From positions 496,001 to 560,000 of the forward strand of contig JAMPIV010022916.1 in assembly GCA_024509875.1 (NCBI GenBank): DNA of 64,000 nt, read 5' to 3'. Positions 1 to 10,207 of the stretch are shown piece after piece (the stretch's first letter is position 1; every line of letters starts with the position of its first letter). The position numbers and the translations under genes are program-made. This DNA is from Oreohelix idahoensis (Eukaryota > Mollusca > Gastropoda > Stylommatophora > Oreohelicidae). The notes under the pieces were generated by a model that had not been told where the DNA came from, ran no database searches, and was given only the letters and a program-made list of their open reading frames with translations.

Positions 1-300
1 TTGATAGAAATTGCCGATGACGAGTCAGTAGACAAAATGGCGAGACATGAAGCTGAAACCCTTGCCCTAAAAGAACTCAGAGATTTAAAATTTTTATGTT
101 GTCTGTTATATGGCACTATGTTTTAAACGAAATTAATGTTGCTAGTAAACTGTTGCAAAGCATAAAAATGGAATTGACTAGTGCCATAACAACTTTGAGA
201 AATGTTCTCCAGAGCCTTAAGAATCTCAAAAATGATGAATCATTTCAAAATTTTCTTGTTGATTGTTGTAGATTTGGATAGGTATTTAAGATAGATTCTG
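1..300 (+). pseudogene. hAT-like (ZMYM1/TTF-type) transposase remnant
   Basis: Frame 1 reads DKMARHEAETLALKELRDLKF up to about base 110. The sense then shifts to frame 3, which reads IWHYVLNEINVASKLLQSIK and on to a stop near 280. The pattern of an acidic stretch, then IWYDVLxxINxVSKxLQ, then a hydrophobic coil is what I know from the central part of ZMYM1/TTF-type hAT-derived transposases. Only about 90 residues are left, in two frames, so this is a dead internal fragment whose 5' part lies outside the window. No DDE residues or C-terminal dimerisation domain are present. The family assignment is from memory of the motif and was not searched. Confidence 0.5.
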
Positions 301-404
301 GTCCCGTCTGAATAGAACTGAAAAATGTGGTAACTCAGTGAGAGATAAGGTAAAGAAATAGATTTCACGAGTGAATGAGTTAAAGGTAGAATCTGTCACT
401 GGAT

Positions 405-665
405 TGAGAAGACCTCTCGCGGCACAGGTGCTGGGTTTGATTGATGATATCGACACGCTTCAGTCTACCCAGCTGTAAATGGGTACATGACTTTTAACTT
501 AAGTTAGGGAAGGAAAAGGCAGCGAGGAAGGGAAGTTGTCACCCCACCTCTCGATGCTGGACCTTGTATAGTGAAGTCTCTAACGCTTTACTCCCCAACG
601 GCAGTATCTGCTATGGAATTATCTTTACCTTACCTTTATCTTGGGGATATCGAGTGCCGGCGGGT
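405..665 (+). repeat. tRNA-derived SINE, family S1 (degraded head)
   Basis: A box-B-like stretch (GGTGCTGGGTTTGATTG) is followed by the family body, which recurs elsewhere in the window: CAGCTGTAAATGGGTAC, then GCAGCGAGGAAGGGAA, then CTCGATGCTGGACC, then GTGAAGTCTCTAAC, then CTATGGAATTATCTTTACC. The same body is found at 19023-19275 (+), 1095-1196 (-), 35060-35145 (-) and several times inverted at 5750-6360. The A box is not clear in this copy. Confidence 0.7.
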
Positions 666-771
666 GAGGCATAGTTCGAAATTAGCTTGGCTTAAATATT
701 CCCTCCCTCAGGTCACCTAGAAATCTACAAAATTACCCCTTGTGATCTATCGGTGGAACGGGAATTAATGT

Positions 772-1072
772 CTCTTCTTCCTCGTTCGTCCTGAAAAGGA
801 CGTTGGTTGCGTTGTGTCCGTTTACAGCGGAGCTGTGATATTTGCGCCTTTCGGCCCGACACATCCGACTTCCGCACGGCATTTTTTGGGACCGGGTTTG
901 CCTTCCCTTTTAAATCCCTACTCCTCAGCCAGACTGCAGTGATGCAGCCTGTTTCCAGGACCACCACGTGGAGGTGGAGTAGGGTGTTGGTCAGCTCTGG
1001 TTCGCTGACCCTGACGCAGGCAGTCAAGCTATGGGTCGCTTACTGCATTCCTCACTTTTGATGCGTCTTCGC
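772..1072 (-). repeat. SINE family S2 with perfect 10-bp TSD
   Basis: A 301-bp insert is flanked by identical copies of GAATTAATGT at 762-771 and 1073-1082. A second copy of the same sequence lies at about 60440-60715 in the same orientation, with recognisable runs such as CACGTGGAGGTGGAGTA and GGCATTTTTTGGGACCGGGT. On the minus strand its 3' part contains CTGTAAACGGACACAACG, which resembles the body of the SINE pieces at 3240-3380 and 55830-55935. I see no good A/B boxes, so the head may be lost. Confidence 0.75.
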
Positions 1073-1094
1073 GAATTAATGTTACAATCACAAA

Positions 1095-1196
1095 AGGAAG
1101 TCCCAAAGCAGATACTGCCATAGCGAAGTGAAGTGTTAGAGACCACACTATACTATGTCCAGCTTCGAGAGGTGGGGGTGACCAGTTCCCTTCCTT
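1095..1196 (-). repeat. SINE family S1, 3' fragment
   Basis: Reverse complement of the S1 3' half: CAAAGCAGATACTGCCATAG, GTGTTAGAGACCACAC, CAGCTTCGAGAGGTGGGG. With the forward copy at 405-665 it forms an inverted pair around the S2 insertion. Confidence 0.65.
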
Positions 1197-1366
1197 GCTT
1201 TTTTGTGTGTGTTAAATTGTGGCTTACCAGAACTTTCCAAATAAACTTCACGCGCTAGTTGTCCTATGACCAGAGTATTAGTAAAGTTGATGTTTTCTCG
1301 AATAGCCTGGCTTTGTTTTAGTTACAAGCCTTAAGTGTTCGTTTGCCTGTGAGAATGCATGGATAT

Positions 1367-1648
1367 TTTTTTTTTTTTTTTTTTTTTCTTAACCAGCAGC
1401 ACTTGGGCTTTCAGCCCTTCGGCCCAATGACATGTCATTGCGAGGCTGGGGAACCTGAGGACTTTCCTTCCAACCCGGTCATTAGCTTCGCTCCTTCCCA
1501 TCCACAGAGGGTTTATCACAGGAGCCGTTCAGGCTATTCAGTCAAATTTCCGGCCGTAAACATTTCTTCAAACGCCGACGCCCGGGTTTGAACCATGAAC
1601 ACCTGGTCGCCAGTACAACACCGAAGCCATTACACCAGCGCGGCTCCC
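1367..1648 (-). repeat. tRNA-derived SINE, family S3, with 13-bp TSD
   Basis: On the minus strand it starts GGGAGCCGCGCTGGTGTAAT (A box), has a B box GGTTCAAACCC, and ends in a poly-A tail, seen here as the T-run at 1367-1387. The TSD AATGCATGGATAT is perfect at 1354-1366 and 1649-1661. The same head (GGAGCCGCGCTAGCGTAGTG) is found in the copy at 17464-17821. A clear pol III-type retroposon by structure. Confidence 0.9.
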
Positions 1649-1799
1649 AATGCATGGATATAAGCGAGAATGTGTTTATGTAATTTTTATATTGATGATT
1701 GATGACACATTCAAAAATACAGATTACTTGTAGACGTTTTGACCGCATGAGTGAGCGTCGGTATACAGAATTTATTTATTTATTGTTTTGTTTATATTA

Positions 1800-1830
<31 letters not shown>

Positions 1831-1839
1831 CTTCAGTCA

Positions 1840-2080
1840 CAATCTTGTTTGTTTAAAAAAAAACCTGCTCATTTTTTATTATGATTGTATACTGTAAATG
1901 AATGCTGTTATGTTAACTTTATAATGTTGCATGCCTTTAAATTAATGCTTAAAGAAACATGTGGGAATAAAAGGATATAGTATGCAAGATAAATGAGAGT
2001 GAAAGGGCAGAATGTTAGACGGGCCTGCGCGCCCAATTCTTAACCATTCAAAAAAAAATAAAGTTCGTTCGTTCGTTCGT
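1840..2080 (+). repeat. LINE family L3 3' UTR and (GTTC)n tail
   Basis: Shares TTATTATGATTG, ATACTGTAAATG, TTGCATGCCTTTAAATTAAT and ACATGTGGGAAT with the L3 copy ending near 21550. It closes with GAAAGGGCAGAATGTTAGAC, then AATAAAGTTCGTTCGTTCGT. The short tandem GTTC tail instead of poly-A fits CR1/L2-type LINEs. The coding part is absent. Confidence 0.65.
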
Positions 2081-2499
2081 GCTCTTGACCATGGTAACAC
2101 CAACATTTCTTACGTCGCAGGACACTTTCGTCGTCTCAATAGTAACATGGACCAGGTACATTGACACTCGCCCAAGTATCACGGAGATCCCGAGGTACTG
2201 ATGGGTTATATTTACGCGACATGTCAAATAAATTCAAGAACAATAGACACGTTTCTCGAACGGTTGGTTGAACGGGCTGGCAGATTTGATTAAGAATGGC
2301 GTCTCTCTAGTTGCTGTTTGTGTTGTAAGACTTTTTTTTATTATTTATGTATATGTCAACGTTAATAGAGGCAGAGGAAGAACAAAGAACACACTTTTTT
2401 TTAAACAACATCTTGTCTCGTTTTGGCGAGGCCCGTCCCGTTAAACCTAGTTACAGGGTCTGGCAGTTATATAAAAGCGCATGTCCAAATATAAAAGAT

Positions 2500-2581
2500 C
2501 GTGTGCTGCTCTGGTGTCTTGACCTCATGGAAAAGAGAAAATGAGACAAATATGAAAGAGACATGGAAAGTCCTTGAGCTG
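2500..2581 (+). pseudogene. LINE family L2, 3' end of ORF
   Basis: AGAGACATGGAAAGTCCTTG, then AGCTGGTGGCACGGGACAGG, corresponds to ACATGGAAAGAACTTGAGAT and GATGGCACGTGACAGGAGGA near 28160-28200 in the longer L2 copy. The C-terminal codons continue after the minisatellite as GGCCTTTGCTCCTTTTGGGA at 2833-2852. Too short and shifted to be coding. Confidence 0.6.
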
Positions 2582-2830
2582 GTGGCACGGGACAGGGAGG
2601 CATACGTTTGTTAAGGCACGGGACAGGGAGGCATACGTTTGTTAAGGCACGGGACAGGGAGGCATATGTATGTTAAGGCACGGGACAGGGAGGCATACGT
2701 TTGTTAAGGCACGGGACAGGGAGGTATACGTTTGTTAAGGCACGGGACAGGGAGGCATACGTTTGTTAAGGCACGGGACAGGGGGGGCATACGTTTGTTA
2801 AGGCACGGGACAGGGAGGCATACGTTTGTT
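2582..2830 (+). repeat. 31-bp minisatellite, 8 units, inside an L2 LINE 3' end
   Basis: Eight near-identical units built on GGCACGGGACAGGGAGGC plus ATACGTTTGTTAA. Seven are 31 bp and one is 32 bp (an extra G). The unit matches the L2 3' end, where it occurs once (GGCACGTGACAGGAGGACTT, then GTTTGTTGAAGGCC, near 28185-28225). L2 sequence resumes immediately after the array. Confidence 0.95.
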
Positions 2831-3019
2831 AAGGCCTTTGCTCCTTTTGGGAGTTGAATGGTGAAAAAAAAAATACATCAACGTGTCTCTGTGGAGACCA
2901 AGAAAAATATCACCTCTGCTCCCCTATATACGTTGTAAAAAAACCACTAATATGAGCTTGTGCATAAGAAATGTCAGCCTCATCATACAGCTAAATATAA
3001 TCCCATCGCAGATGATGTC

Positions 3020-3240
3020 GTAGGGCGGTGAAGTGTTAGAGAATTCATTATGATAATTCTCAGTTTTGTGAGAATCGTGAACTGAAGCACCATGTAAGTC
3101 CTATTGCACGGATCTGAAACATGGATAACAACAAAACAATGATAACCAGAAAGATGCAGACTTTAATAAATGGATGTTTACGTAGAACAAGAAGGAGTGA
3201 AATGGTGTTACAAGAAGCAAATCCGTAAAATTTACAAGCT
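3020..3240 (+). pseudogene. LINE family L2 relic (RT C-terminal region)
   Basis: AACATGGATAACAACAAAAC, then CAGACTTTAATAAATGGATG, then TTTACGTAGAACAAGAAGGA, lines up with the L2 stretch coding for ETWRTT...LQTFINGCLRRIEG at 8170-8270 and 27845-27925. Heavily decayed, with no frame kept. It is useful as an outgroup because it keeps A at many positions that are G in the 27.3-28.0 kb copy. Confidence 0.6.
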
Positions 3241-3400
3241 GAAATCGGTTGTGTCGAGCCGAATGGCGTGGATATCGCAGCCTAGCTGTAAACTACGACA
3301 CAACGTACTTACTGCTCAAAACTAACAGCTAGCATTGTTAGATAGAGATATGGCTGAGAGCGAACGCAAAAAAAAAAACAACAACAACAACAACAAACAA
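3240..3400 (+). repeat. SINE fragment with GCGAACGCAAA tail
   Basis: CTGTAAACTACGACACAACG, then CTGCTCAAAACTAACAGC, ends at GAGAGCGAACGCAAAAAAAA and a short (CAA)n. Homologous to 55830-55935. The same tail (GCGGGCGAACGCAAAA) closes the S3 SINE at 17464-17821. Confidence 0.65.
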
Positions 3401-3789
3401 ATGGTATGACAAGAACAGAAATGAGGTACGGATGGAAAGAACAAAAAAAAAAAAAAGCGAGTGGAACAGGAAATGAAGAGAAGACTTACTTTTATGTTAG
3501 ATTCGATCTCATTCCATTTATATAAATTTCAGATAAGCAAATTAGTGTTTAAAATATGATGATTGAGTGAGTTTTTGTTTGTCCTTCAATTGTGTCGCTA
3601 AATGTAATGGGGAGAAGCTAATATTTAATCTCTTGTTATCTTAGTTCTTGATGCATTAATATGCTCTATCTTCTTGTGAGCTTTCCTTGTCCATTGACTT
3701 ATTTTTATTTTATTTTAATCAAACAACTTTCTTTGTCTTGTGAAGTTAGCATAGCACTTAAATACAGCAGCTTTTACTGTAATCTATAT

Positions 3790-5400
3790 GGAAAAGACCC
3801 AACACTCAGCTAAAACAAAGCCTAGTACTTTGAGCCGAGCGGTTTGCTATGAATTACAGACATGAGTAATCTAAAAAAAGCGGTAGTGTCAATACCTTAT
3901 ATGGGAGAAGTTTGAAATTGATAGTAGTCATGAGCAGCAAGGGAGGAGAAGATATATACTTGTACTATAGTCAAACAGTTAAATCTGCTTGGCACTAATC
4001 AAAATATATTAAACTGGACTAAGTTTGATTGGTGACTTTCATCGCGTAGAAAGTGTGGAGAGTGTTGGCGAAAGGTCCCATGTAATGTAGAATATTTTCA
4101 GACTCCAGCACTGAGGCCCATTGAGTCAAGACGACACCTTCAGACTAGCCAGGACCGAAGAAAAGTAGGATTTCAGGAAAGAGAATTGGACCAAGTATTG
4201 AGATTCTTCTGAAATTAACCAGCAAGAAAACTCTACTTTATTAAACTGGAAATCACAAATTCCTCGAAACCTATAAAGAGGATAACAGTGGGATTATCAT
4301 TAAAGTAATACTCGACTACCTGAAAGATGGCCCCAAAACCGGTGGCCCGACATTATTCGGAAATCTACCTGTGCCAGACGTCTGAAAAAAAGAATTAACC
4401 CGATACGGAGTGAGTGCTAACATACATTTTATCATTTTTCATTTTACATTCGACATATTTAACGCGCTGGTGGTTGTACAAGTTCATAATAGGCTGGTAA
4501 CCTCAAACGAAAATTATAGAGCCATGAAGCACCGCAGCAAGCGCTGGCGACTGCTTGATGCCGCACTCAGAGGGAGCCAAAAGCAGAGGTAGCCCCCAGG
4601 CTCCAAGTGGAGCAGGGAGTGGATGATGATGACATAATAGTGTAATATTTATTATATTAACATTTTAATAAGTTCATATGTATATTTACACATGCTTAAA
4701 TCAGGCAAAAGTCGTTTTCCGCCGCTCAGCCCCCCCCCCCCCCCCTTTCCCCGTCAGATTACCTGAATTAATGATGATATTTCATCATATCCACTGAGTT
4801 TATCACTAATGCTCAGGGAGAGTAAAATTACTGAGAAAAAATGGAAGGGTCGGTGGAATGGACAGCAGGGAAGGTGCCTGACTAGTGTTAGGAAACCAAT
4901 TCTTGGCACAGACATTTGTTTCTTCTAAAGTTTGTGGTATAAGTTGGAGATACCAGTGTTAAATAACAGCTTGATACAAGTCTGTGGATCAAAAGCTTGT
5001 GGTCTACGGTAGATACCTGCATTTGACGAGTTATGAAGATCATTGCCTTCACGTTTGGAGTGATTACCCCTGCAACTACGTCTGAGACGTGTCCTCACCA
5101 GAGAAGTCGACAACTGACGGAGCAGTCAGCAAACAAGTTCAATATCTGGCCACATAAGTGATTTTAATCTGGCCAAAACAAAATAATTCTCACCACCAAT
5201 TCAAAACACCCTCACAAGTTTTCGATGAGGTAAAACTATATAGTGAAAATTTCCTCACATCGCTTATTTATTTACTCATGTTCAACCATAATTGACTATT
5301 AAATTCATTATATGTATATACAAATTAATAGTTGATTTAATTATTACAAAGAGTAGTGCACACGTATGAATCAGTGATCTTAAACATAAATTCAACAGAG
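3790..5400. repeat. Unclassified dispersed repeat D, copy 1
   Basis: Shares ordered blocks with 24735-26275: TATGAATTACAGACATGA, then ATTGGACCAAGTATTGAG, then AGCAAGCGCTGGCGACTGC, then GGAGCAGGGAGTGGATGATG, then AAGTCGTTTTCCGC, then AAGTTTGTGGT, then GTGCACACGTATGAATCAGT. A more diverged copy is at about 13990-15545. No long ORF is kept and no terminal repeats are visible, so the class is unknown. The block around 4480-4640 resembles the S4 SINE family. Confidence 0.6.
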
Positions 5401-5471
5401 CTACTTATGTAATATTTTACTGAATAATTCCATTGTGGGCTCAGAAACGAGCTAATATAAGTTTCTCGGTT

Positions 5472-6528
5472 CTTGTGCGTTAATTCACCGGGAAATTATA
5501 ATTTTACAAATTTATTACCCAAACTGACAACCGTCCTTTTTCTTGACTGAAAAAGGTTGATTTCACATTGTGATTTGGGAGTGCCGCTGGTTTAAAAAAA
5601 AAAAAAAGAAGGAGGCAAGTTAAAAAAAAAAAAAAGCGTTTCTCGCTTACGACAGACCCGCCATCAACATTTCCCCCCCGCCCCCCCCCCCCCGTATTTT
5701 TTAAAAGTTTATAAACCAATAGAACGGAATTGAATCAGTTCTACAAGTTAACGGTACCCATTTACAGCTGGTTAGACTGATGCGTGACACCTGTTCCCTT
5801 CCTCGCTGCCGTTGCCTTCTCTAACTCAAGATCAGAGTGAGGTACCCATTTACAGCTGGTTAGACTGATGCGTGACACCTGTTCCCTTCCTCGCTGCCGT
5901 TGCCTTCTCTAACTCAAGATCAGAGTGAGGTACCCATTTACAGCTGGTTATGGAGTGTTAGAGACTTCACCATACTAGGTCCAGCATCGAGAGATGGGGC
6001 CTACCTAGCTATAAATGGGTACTTAACTTTGAGTTAGGGAAGGAAAAGACAGCGAGGAAGGAAACTGGTCTCCCCACCTCTCGATGCTGGACCTAGTATG
6101 GTGAAGTCTCTAACACTCCATAACCAGCTGTAAATGGGTACCTCACTCTGATCCTGAGTTAGAGAAGGCAACGGCAGCGAGGAAGGGAACAGGTGTCATG
6201 CATCAGTCAAACCAGCTGTAAATGGGTACCTCACTCTGATCTTGAGTTAGAGAAGGCAACGGCAGCGAGGAAGGGAACAGGCCACCCCACCTCATAAAGC
6301 TGGGACCCAGTACATCGAAGTCTATAACACTTCACTCCCCTACGGCAGAATGTGCTACGTGACTACAACCTTACGAACGGCAGGCGTGTTTAAAAAAAAA
6401 TTCTAAGCAACGGGGGAAGGGGGAGAGGACAATGTGAAATGACACTTTTTCAGTCAAGAAAGAGTACGGTGCTCGGTTTTGGTAATAAATTTGTAAAATT
6501 ATAATTTCCCGGTGAATTAACGCACAAG
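5472..6528. repeat. 1.06-kb palindromic fold-back block containing inverted S1 SINEs
   Basis: The outer arms match as reverse complements: CTTGTGCGTTAATTCACCGG at 5472 against CCGGTGAATTAACGCACAAG ending at 6528, continuing through AATTATAATTTTACAAATTT and the TTGACTGAAAAAG/CTTTTTCAGTCAA part. The inner arms are S1 SINE pieces. Two tandem 87-bp units at about 5752-5928 begin with GGTACCCATTTACAGCTGGT. A segment at 5929-5995 is mirrored at 6077-6142. The inner and outer axes differ by about 35 bp, so the palindrome was built in steps. C-runs and A-runs interrupt the left arm. Confidence 0.85.
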
Positions 6529-6580
6529 TACCACTTTCTCTTCTTAGAAAGCTCGGACAGATGCAAAGCTCACAATACTT

Positions 6581-6765
6581 GATAAATTCAGCGTTGTGCT
6601 TGATTTCTGAAATGCCATATGAAGATTCCCTAAAATAGAAACACCATCCTTCTATTTACAACTCTGCCAAGAGTAATCTTGAGCGAAGGTAGAAACCTTT
6701 AAAGTCCCTCAGTTTATACTCTAAATTTTGGCCATTGTAGGATCATCACTGTAGAGCAGGGGGTG
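6581..6765 (+). repeat. Dispersed repeat E, fragment
   Basis: CATCCTTCTATTTACAACTC, then TGCCAAGAGTAATCTTGAG, then GTGCAATCCGTGACA. The same order occurs on the minus strand at about 31366-31580, and a shorter piece (CATCCTTCTATCTGCATCTC) is at 17230-17335. Class unknown. Confidence 0.55.
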
Positions 6766-7008
6766 CAATCCGTGACACTAGCAATAGATTGGGCCATGAA
6801 AACATCGACGACACACAACAGAAATGGAATCCAATAGAACCTGACTAAACAGCTTAATGATCTAGATTTTGCAGATGACTAGTCTGTCCCAATCCATAAT
6901 CGCAGCAAGACAAATTGAAAATACTCGATGAGAGGTCACAGGAATTAGGTCTGAACATACACAGGGAAAAGACAAAGATAATGAGAACAAATGCAGGAAA
7001 TGATATGA
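6766..7008 (+). pseudogene. LINE L2 reverse transcriptase relic, 5' piece
   Basis: The DNA matches the L2 copy at 27375-27600: GCAATAGATTGGGC, GACACACAACAGAAATGGAA, GATCTAGATTTTGCAGATGA (the F-A-D-D catalytic box region), AACATACACAGGGAAAAGAC. Frameshifts and stops break it. It keeps A at positions that are G in the 27.4-kb copy, which makes it a key comparator. The homology stops at GCAGGAAATGATA and resumes at 7940. Confidence 0.75.
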
Positions 7009-7939
7009 CAGGCTGCCCACACTTCGTTATGTTTGCGAGCAGCCTTCTGTTCCCAGGTTCCTTTTCTTCAGTGTTGAACAACAGATTACATAAAATGCAG
7101 AGTGGTCACACGACATGTACTGACGTATTTAGATATATGTGACATCAAGTCTTCGACTCAAAATAGATGTTTTTTTTACAAGACATACACTACGCGAAAT
7201 ATAAGTCAATTCCTAGCAACAGATCCTGCAGGGTAAATACCTCCTGCCACACATTATCTTTCTGATACAAGTTATCTCGATGTAATGGTCATGGAATGTT
7301 TCTCGACGCCGTGATCTATTACTTCTGGCTATTATAATTCTATTACTTGTTGTATCTGCTTCTAATCACTTCTACCTAGCACTGTGACTATTCAGGTTAT
7401 GGATCGTAATAGAAACCGGGCAACTCCGGGGAATGAAAACTTTCACTGATCACAGCCTACTGCCACTGGCTTTAATATCTGGCCAACTTAATTTTTTATC
7501 TATCAACACTACGTACCATGTTTCTGGCCGAACAAATTTCTCATCTGACCAGTTTTTATCTTAAAATTCGTTCATACTACCTCTGTGGACTAATCTGGTC
7601 GTTGTTCTTCTCTGCTGCCTTTGTCTAGCTAACCGTAGACCATCGACGTCATCTTTTCGATGCACTGGCACAGCAATATCAAGATGGCTAGTCCATCTCA
7701 CTTGACCGCTGACAGAACCCGTGTGATCCGCTTAGTCTGATTGACGCTTCTGTGCTGCCCATAAGAAGCGTGCTTCTCTGTATATATCAACTGAGCTTCG
7801 ATTCCTCTAGAAGTGACCAACTGCGCACAACTCACTGCGCATCCCTTTTACTGTTCCTTTAACTTTTACCCTACATGTGTTACAGTACCTGGCTGACTTA
7901 ATTACTGAAACTTCTCATTTACTTCCCTTAGATTATTAA
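7009..7939. mobile_element. Unclassified ~0.93-kb insertion splitting an L2 LINE relic
   Basis: L2 homology breaks at AAATGATA (7001-7008 region) and resumes at AAATGATAACAGTGTTGAAC near 7946, so AAATGATA looks like a short TSD. The insert has no recognisable ORF or terminal inverted repeats. An 8-bp TSD would suit a hAT-type non-autonomous element, but this is inference. Confidence 0.4.
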
Positions 7940-8590
7940 ACTGCCACAAATGATAACAGTGTTGAACTTGAAGAACAACCACTACAAGATGTAGAATCGT
8001 ACACATATCTTGGCGGCAATATAGACAAAGTTGGAAGGACAGACAATGATATGATATCAAAATAAGAATACAAAAAGCAAGAAGCTTTCATTGCATTGGG
8101 AAATATACGGAGATCAAGAGAAATCGGGTCCAACACTAAAATAAGAATCTTCAACTCAAATGTGAAGTCAGTCCTATTGTATGGCTCTAAAACATGGAGA
8201 ACAACAAAAATAACAACCAAAAAGCTACAGATTTTCATAAATGGGTGCTTACGTAGAATAGAAGGATTAAAAAGGTATGACAAGGTTACTAATGTGGAAC
8301 TGATGACAAGTACCAGATAAGTGACTGTGGAACAAAGGATGAGAAGAAGACGATGGCGATGGATAGGACACACATTACAATGCAATCCTTATTCTGGAAC
8401 CCCCATATCAAGAGAGGCAGAGGTAGACCAAGAAGCAGATAGAGATGACAGCTGGAGACAGAGGTGAAAATAATGAGGAGACATGGAAAGAACTTCAGAT
8501 GATGGCACGTGACAGGAGGACTTGTCAGCTTTTTGGTGAAAGCATATGCTCCGTTTGGAGCTAAGGGTAATGAATGAAGTTTCATGTGCT
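7940..8590 (+). pseudogene. LINE L2 reverse transcriptase relic, C-terminal piece
   Basis: Frame at 8096-8320 reads GNIRRSREIGSNTKIRIFNS, then VKSVLLYGSKTWRTTKITT, then LQIFINGCLRRIEGLKRYD. This is the RT C-terminal region typical of this LINE type. It is preceded by GTAGAATCGTACACATATCT (Y-L-G-G motif) and followed by the WRWIGHTL and NPQGKRGRGRPR parts in broken frames, ending with the family tail TAATGAATGAA. It is the least mutated L2 comparator for the 26.4-28.25 kb copy. Confidence 0.8.
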
Positions 8591-8594
8591 TGCA

Positions 8595-9105
8595 TATGTA
8601 CTTATGTCAAGTTTATAAATAATATTCTTGGGGGAGCTTTTTGCTCGGGGCCCCAAATACCCTGGCATCGGCCCTGATGACACCACTACTTTTGTTTAGA
8701 TTCCCATATTCATCAAAACATCTCCGAAGGCCTTGTCCGTCTGTCTTTGTCAGGTTGCGAAATAGAGAAAGAAGTGTCCAACCGAAAGGTGTCGCTGTTC
8801 CGGAAATTTACGGCCTACGGTTAAAACTGTGACGTGACATCTTGAGTGGAGAAGGTCAATGGCGTTGTCACTACTGCAGTGTCGACCTGGAGAAACATTT
8901 AACTGGATAGCGCGTAATTCATATTGTGCTGTCTTTAAGTATTACACGTCTGCTGGTAAAGTAAATTCTCGTGTCTAACAACCCTATACGTATAAACAAC
9001 CAGTTTAATTATTTACTTTAAATTGCACTCCTTTATTGTGAACGGTGCTATATATAGTTCCAGTGGGTCTTTAATGGGGCAACGAAAGAATATGCCTACT
9101 GATCC
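8595..9105. other. Unassigned spacer
   Basis: No ORF with protein-like content and no copy elsewhere in the window that I can see. The stretch GGGGCCCCAAATACCCTGGC near 8649 is locally GC-rich. Confidence 0.4.
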
Positions 9106-9109
9106 ATCG

Positions 9110-9285
9110 GGCGTGTGGTACCAGGCGACAAATATGAGGTTATACACGAGGCTGGCAACCTCATCATGAAAACACATTGTTACAGAAAGATTATATGTAT
9201 GTTTGGTACAGGCTTCCTGTAAGGACACAAGCTGTAGTAGTGGTCCCATACTCCACAGGGAGAGAAAAAAAATGATGATAACAAT
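9110..9285 (+). repeat. SINE family S4
   Basis: CAAATATGAGGTTATACACG, then AGGCTGGCAACCTCATCATG, then TACAGGCTTCCTGTAAGGA, then GGTCCCATACTCCACAGGGA, then GATGATG. Copies occur at 28845-29000, 56625-56815 and (reverse, shorter) 33915-34010. A related block sits inside family D repeats (4480, 14460, 25370). Confidence 0.65.
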
Positions 9286-9559
9286 GTTTGTGAACAGTGT
9301 TTTATTTTCATTTTTTCTTTTATTAAATGGGAGACAATTGAGGAGGTAAGGTATGATGACATCTCGATTTCTTTTTAATACAGACTAATGATACTGCTTT
9401 GAACGCCCTGTTCAAATTCGTTGAATTTTTGTGGCTTACATTTTTTTTACAGGATGGGATAATAGATCCCTTGCCCAATCCTCCTTAGTCGAATTTACGA
9501 ATTGCTTGAAAGGTTGCCGTGTTACTACTCTGTTTGTTGACCCCGGTAACACACAGGCA

Positions 9560-9917
9560 AATCTTCAACACATATGTCAATTTAGTCATATCATATGGCT
9601 CTGAAATATGGGGAGGCGGAAAGCACAAACCAAGAAGTTAAAGGGTTTTATAAAAGGGAGGTGGTGTAAAATGAATAACTGAAATGGTATAATATCTCCA
9701 GTGTTGAATTTAACATATGTAATATAAGCTCTAATCCTAAGAAATGAGGTATCTGAAAAAGATGGTTGAAGTAACAAGAAGAGATATTGTCCGTAACCAG
9801 ACGTTACATCAAGGCCTACAAACCCAACCCCTGAAGACCCAAGAAGAACAGTCCCAACTAAGATGGTTTGGCCATGTCTGCAGAATGGGAGAAGATTCGC
9901 TACCACGGCAGGTAAGG
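9560..9917 (+). pseudogene. LINE ORF2 C-terminal relic, part 1
   Basis: After a decayed VISYGSEIWG-like stretch at 9580, one clean frame from about 9747 reads EMRYLKKMVEVTRRDIVRNQ, then LKTQEEQSQLRWFGHVCRMG, then EDSLPRQVR, where a SINE interrupts it. The RWFGHVCRM motif marks the C-terminus of many non-LTR retrotransposon ORF2 proteins. It continues at 10208. Confidence 0.8.
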
Positions 9918-10191
9918 TAAAGGTAAAGGATCCCGTTACACGCCCATTGAGGCATATTGGGAATACGGTGTTAGGCCCGTATTTTCTTGACCATCGGCAC
10001 ACTAGGGGTGTTGTGGTCAGCATCACGCAGGCCGCCTTAACCTTCCCAGAGTTGTTCTGGTACCCAATTCATGAGGCTGGGTCGACCCCGGCGCCGTTTC
10101 CGGTCTAAAAAATCCCACCTCAACTGGGTATCGAACCATGGACCACCGAGCTAGGAAGTCAGTGCACTAACCATTGCGCTATCTCGGCTCC
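9918..10191 (-). repeat. tRNA-derived SINE (family S5) nested in a LINE, 16-bp TSD
   Basis: On the minus strand it starts GGAGCCGAGATAGCGCAATG (A box AGCGCAATGG), has the B box GGTTCGATACC, and ends in GTAAAGGTAAAG-like short repeats. The TSD ACCACGGCAGGTAAGG is perfect at 9902-9917 and 10192-10207. Removing it restores the LINE frame across LPRQVREAK. Confidence 0.93.
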
Positions 10192-10207
10192 ACCACGGCA
10201 GGTAAGG

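Noticed and set aside
1354..1661. tRNA gene (A and B boxes)
   Set aside because: It cannot fold as a full tRNA, carries a long non-tRNA body and poly-A, and has TSDs: a SINE. The same holds for 9918-10191, 17464-17821 and 19023-19275.
2582..2830. CRISPR-like array
   Set aside because: Units are contiguous 31-bp direct repeats with no spacers, and they lie in a LINE 3' end of a eukaryotic genome.
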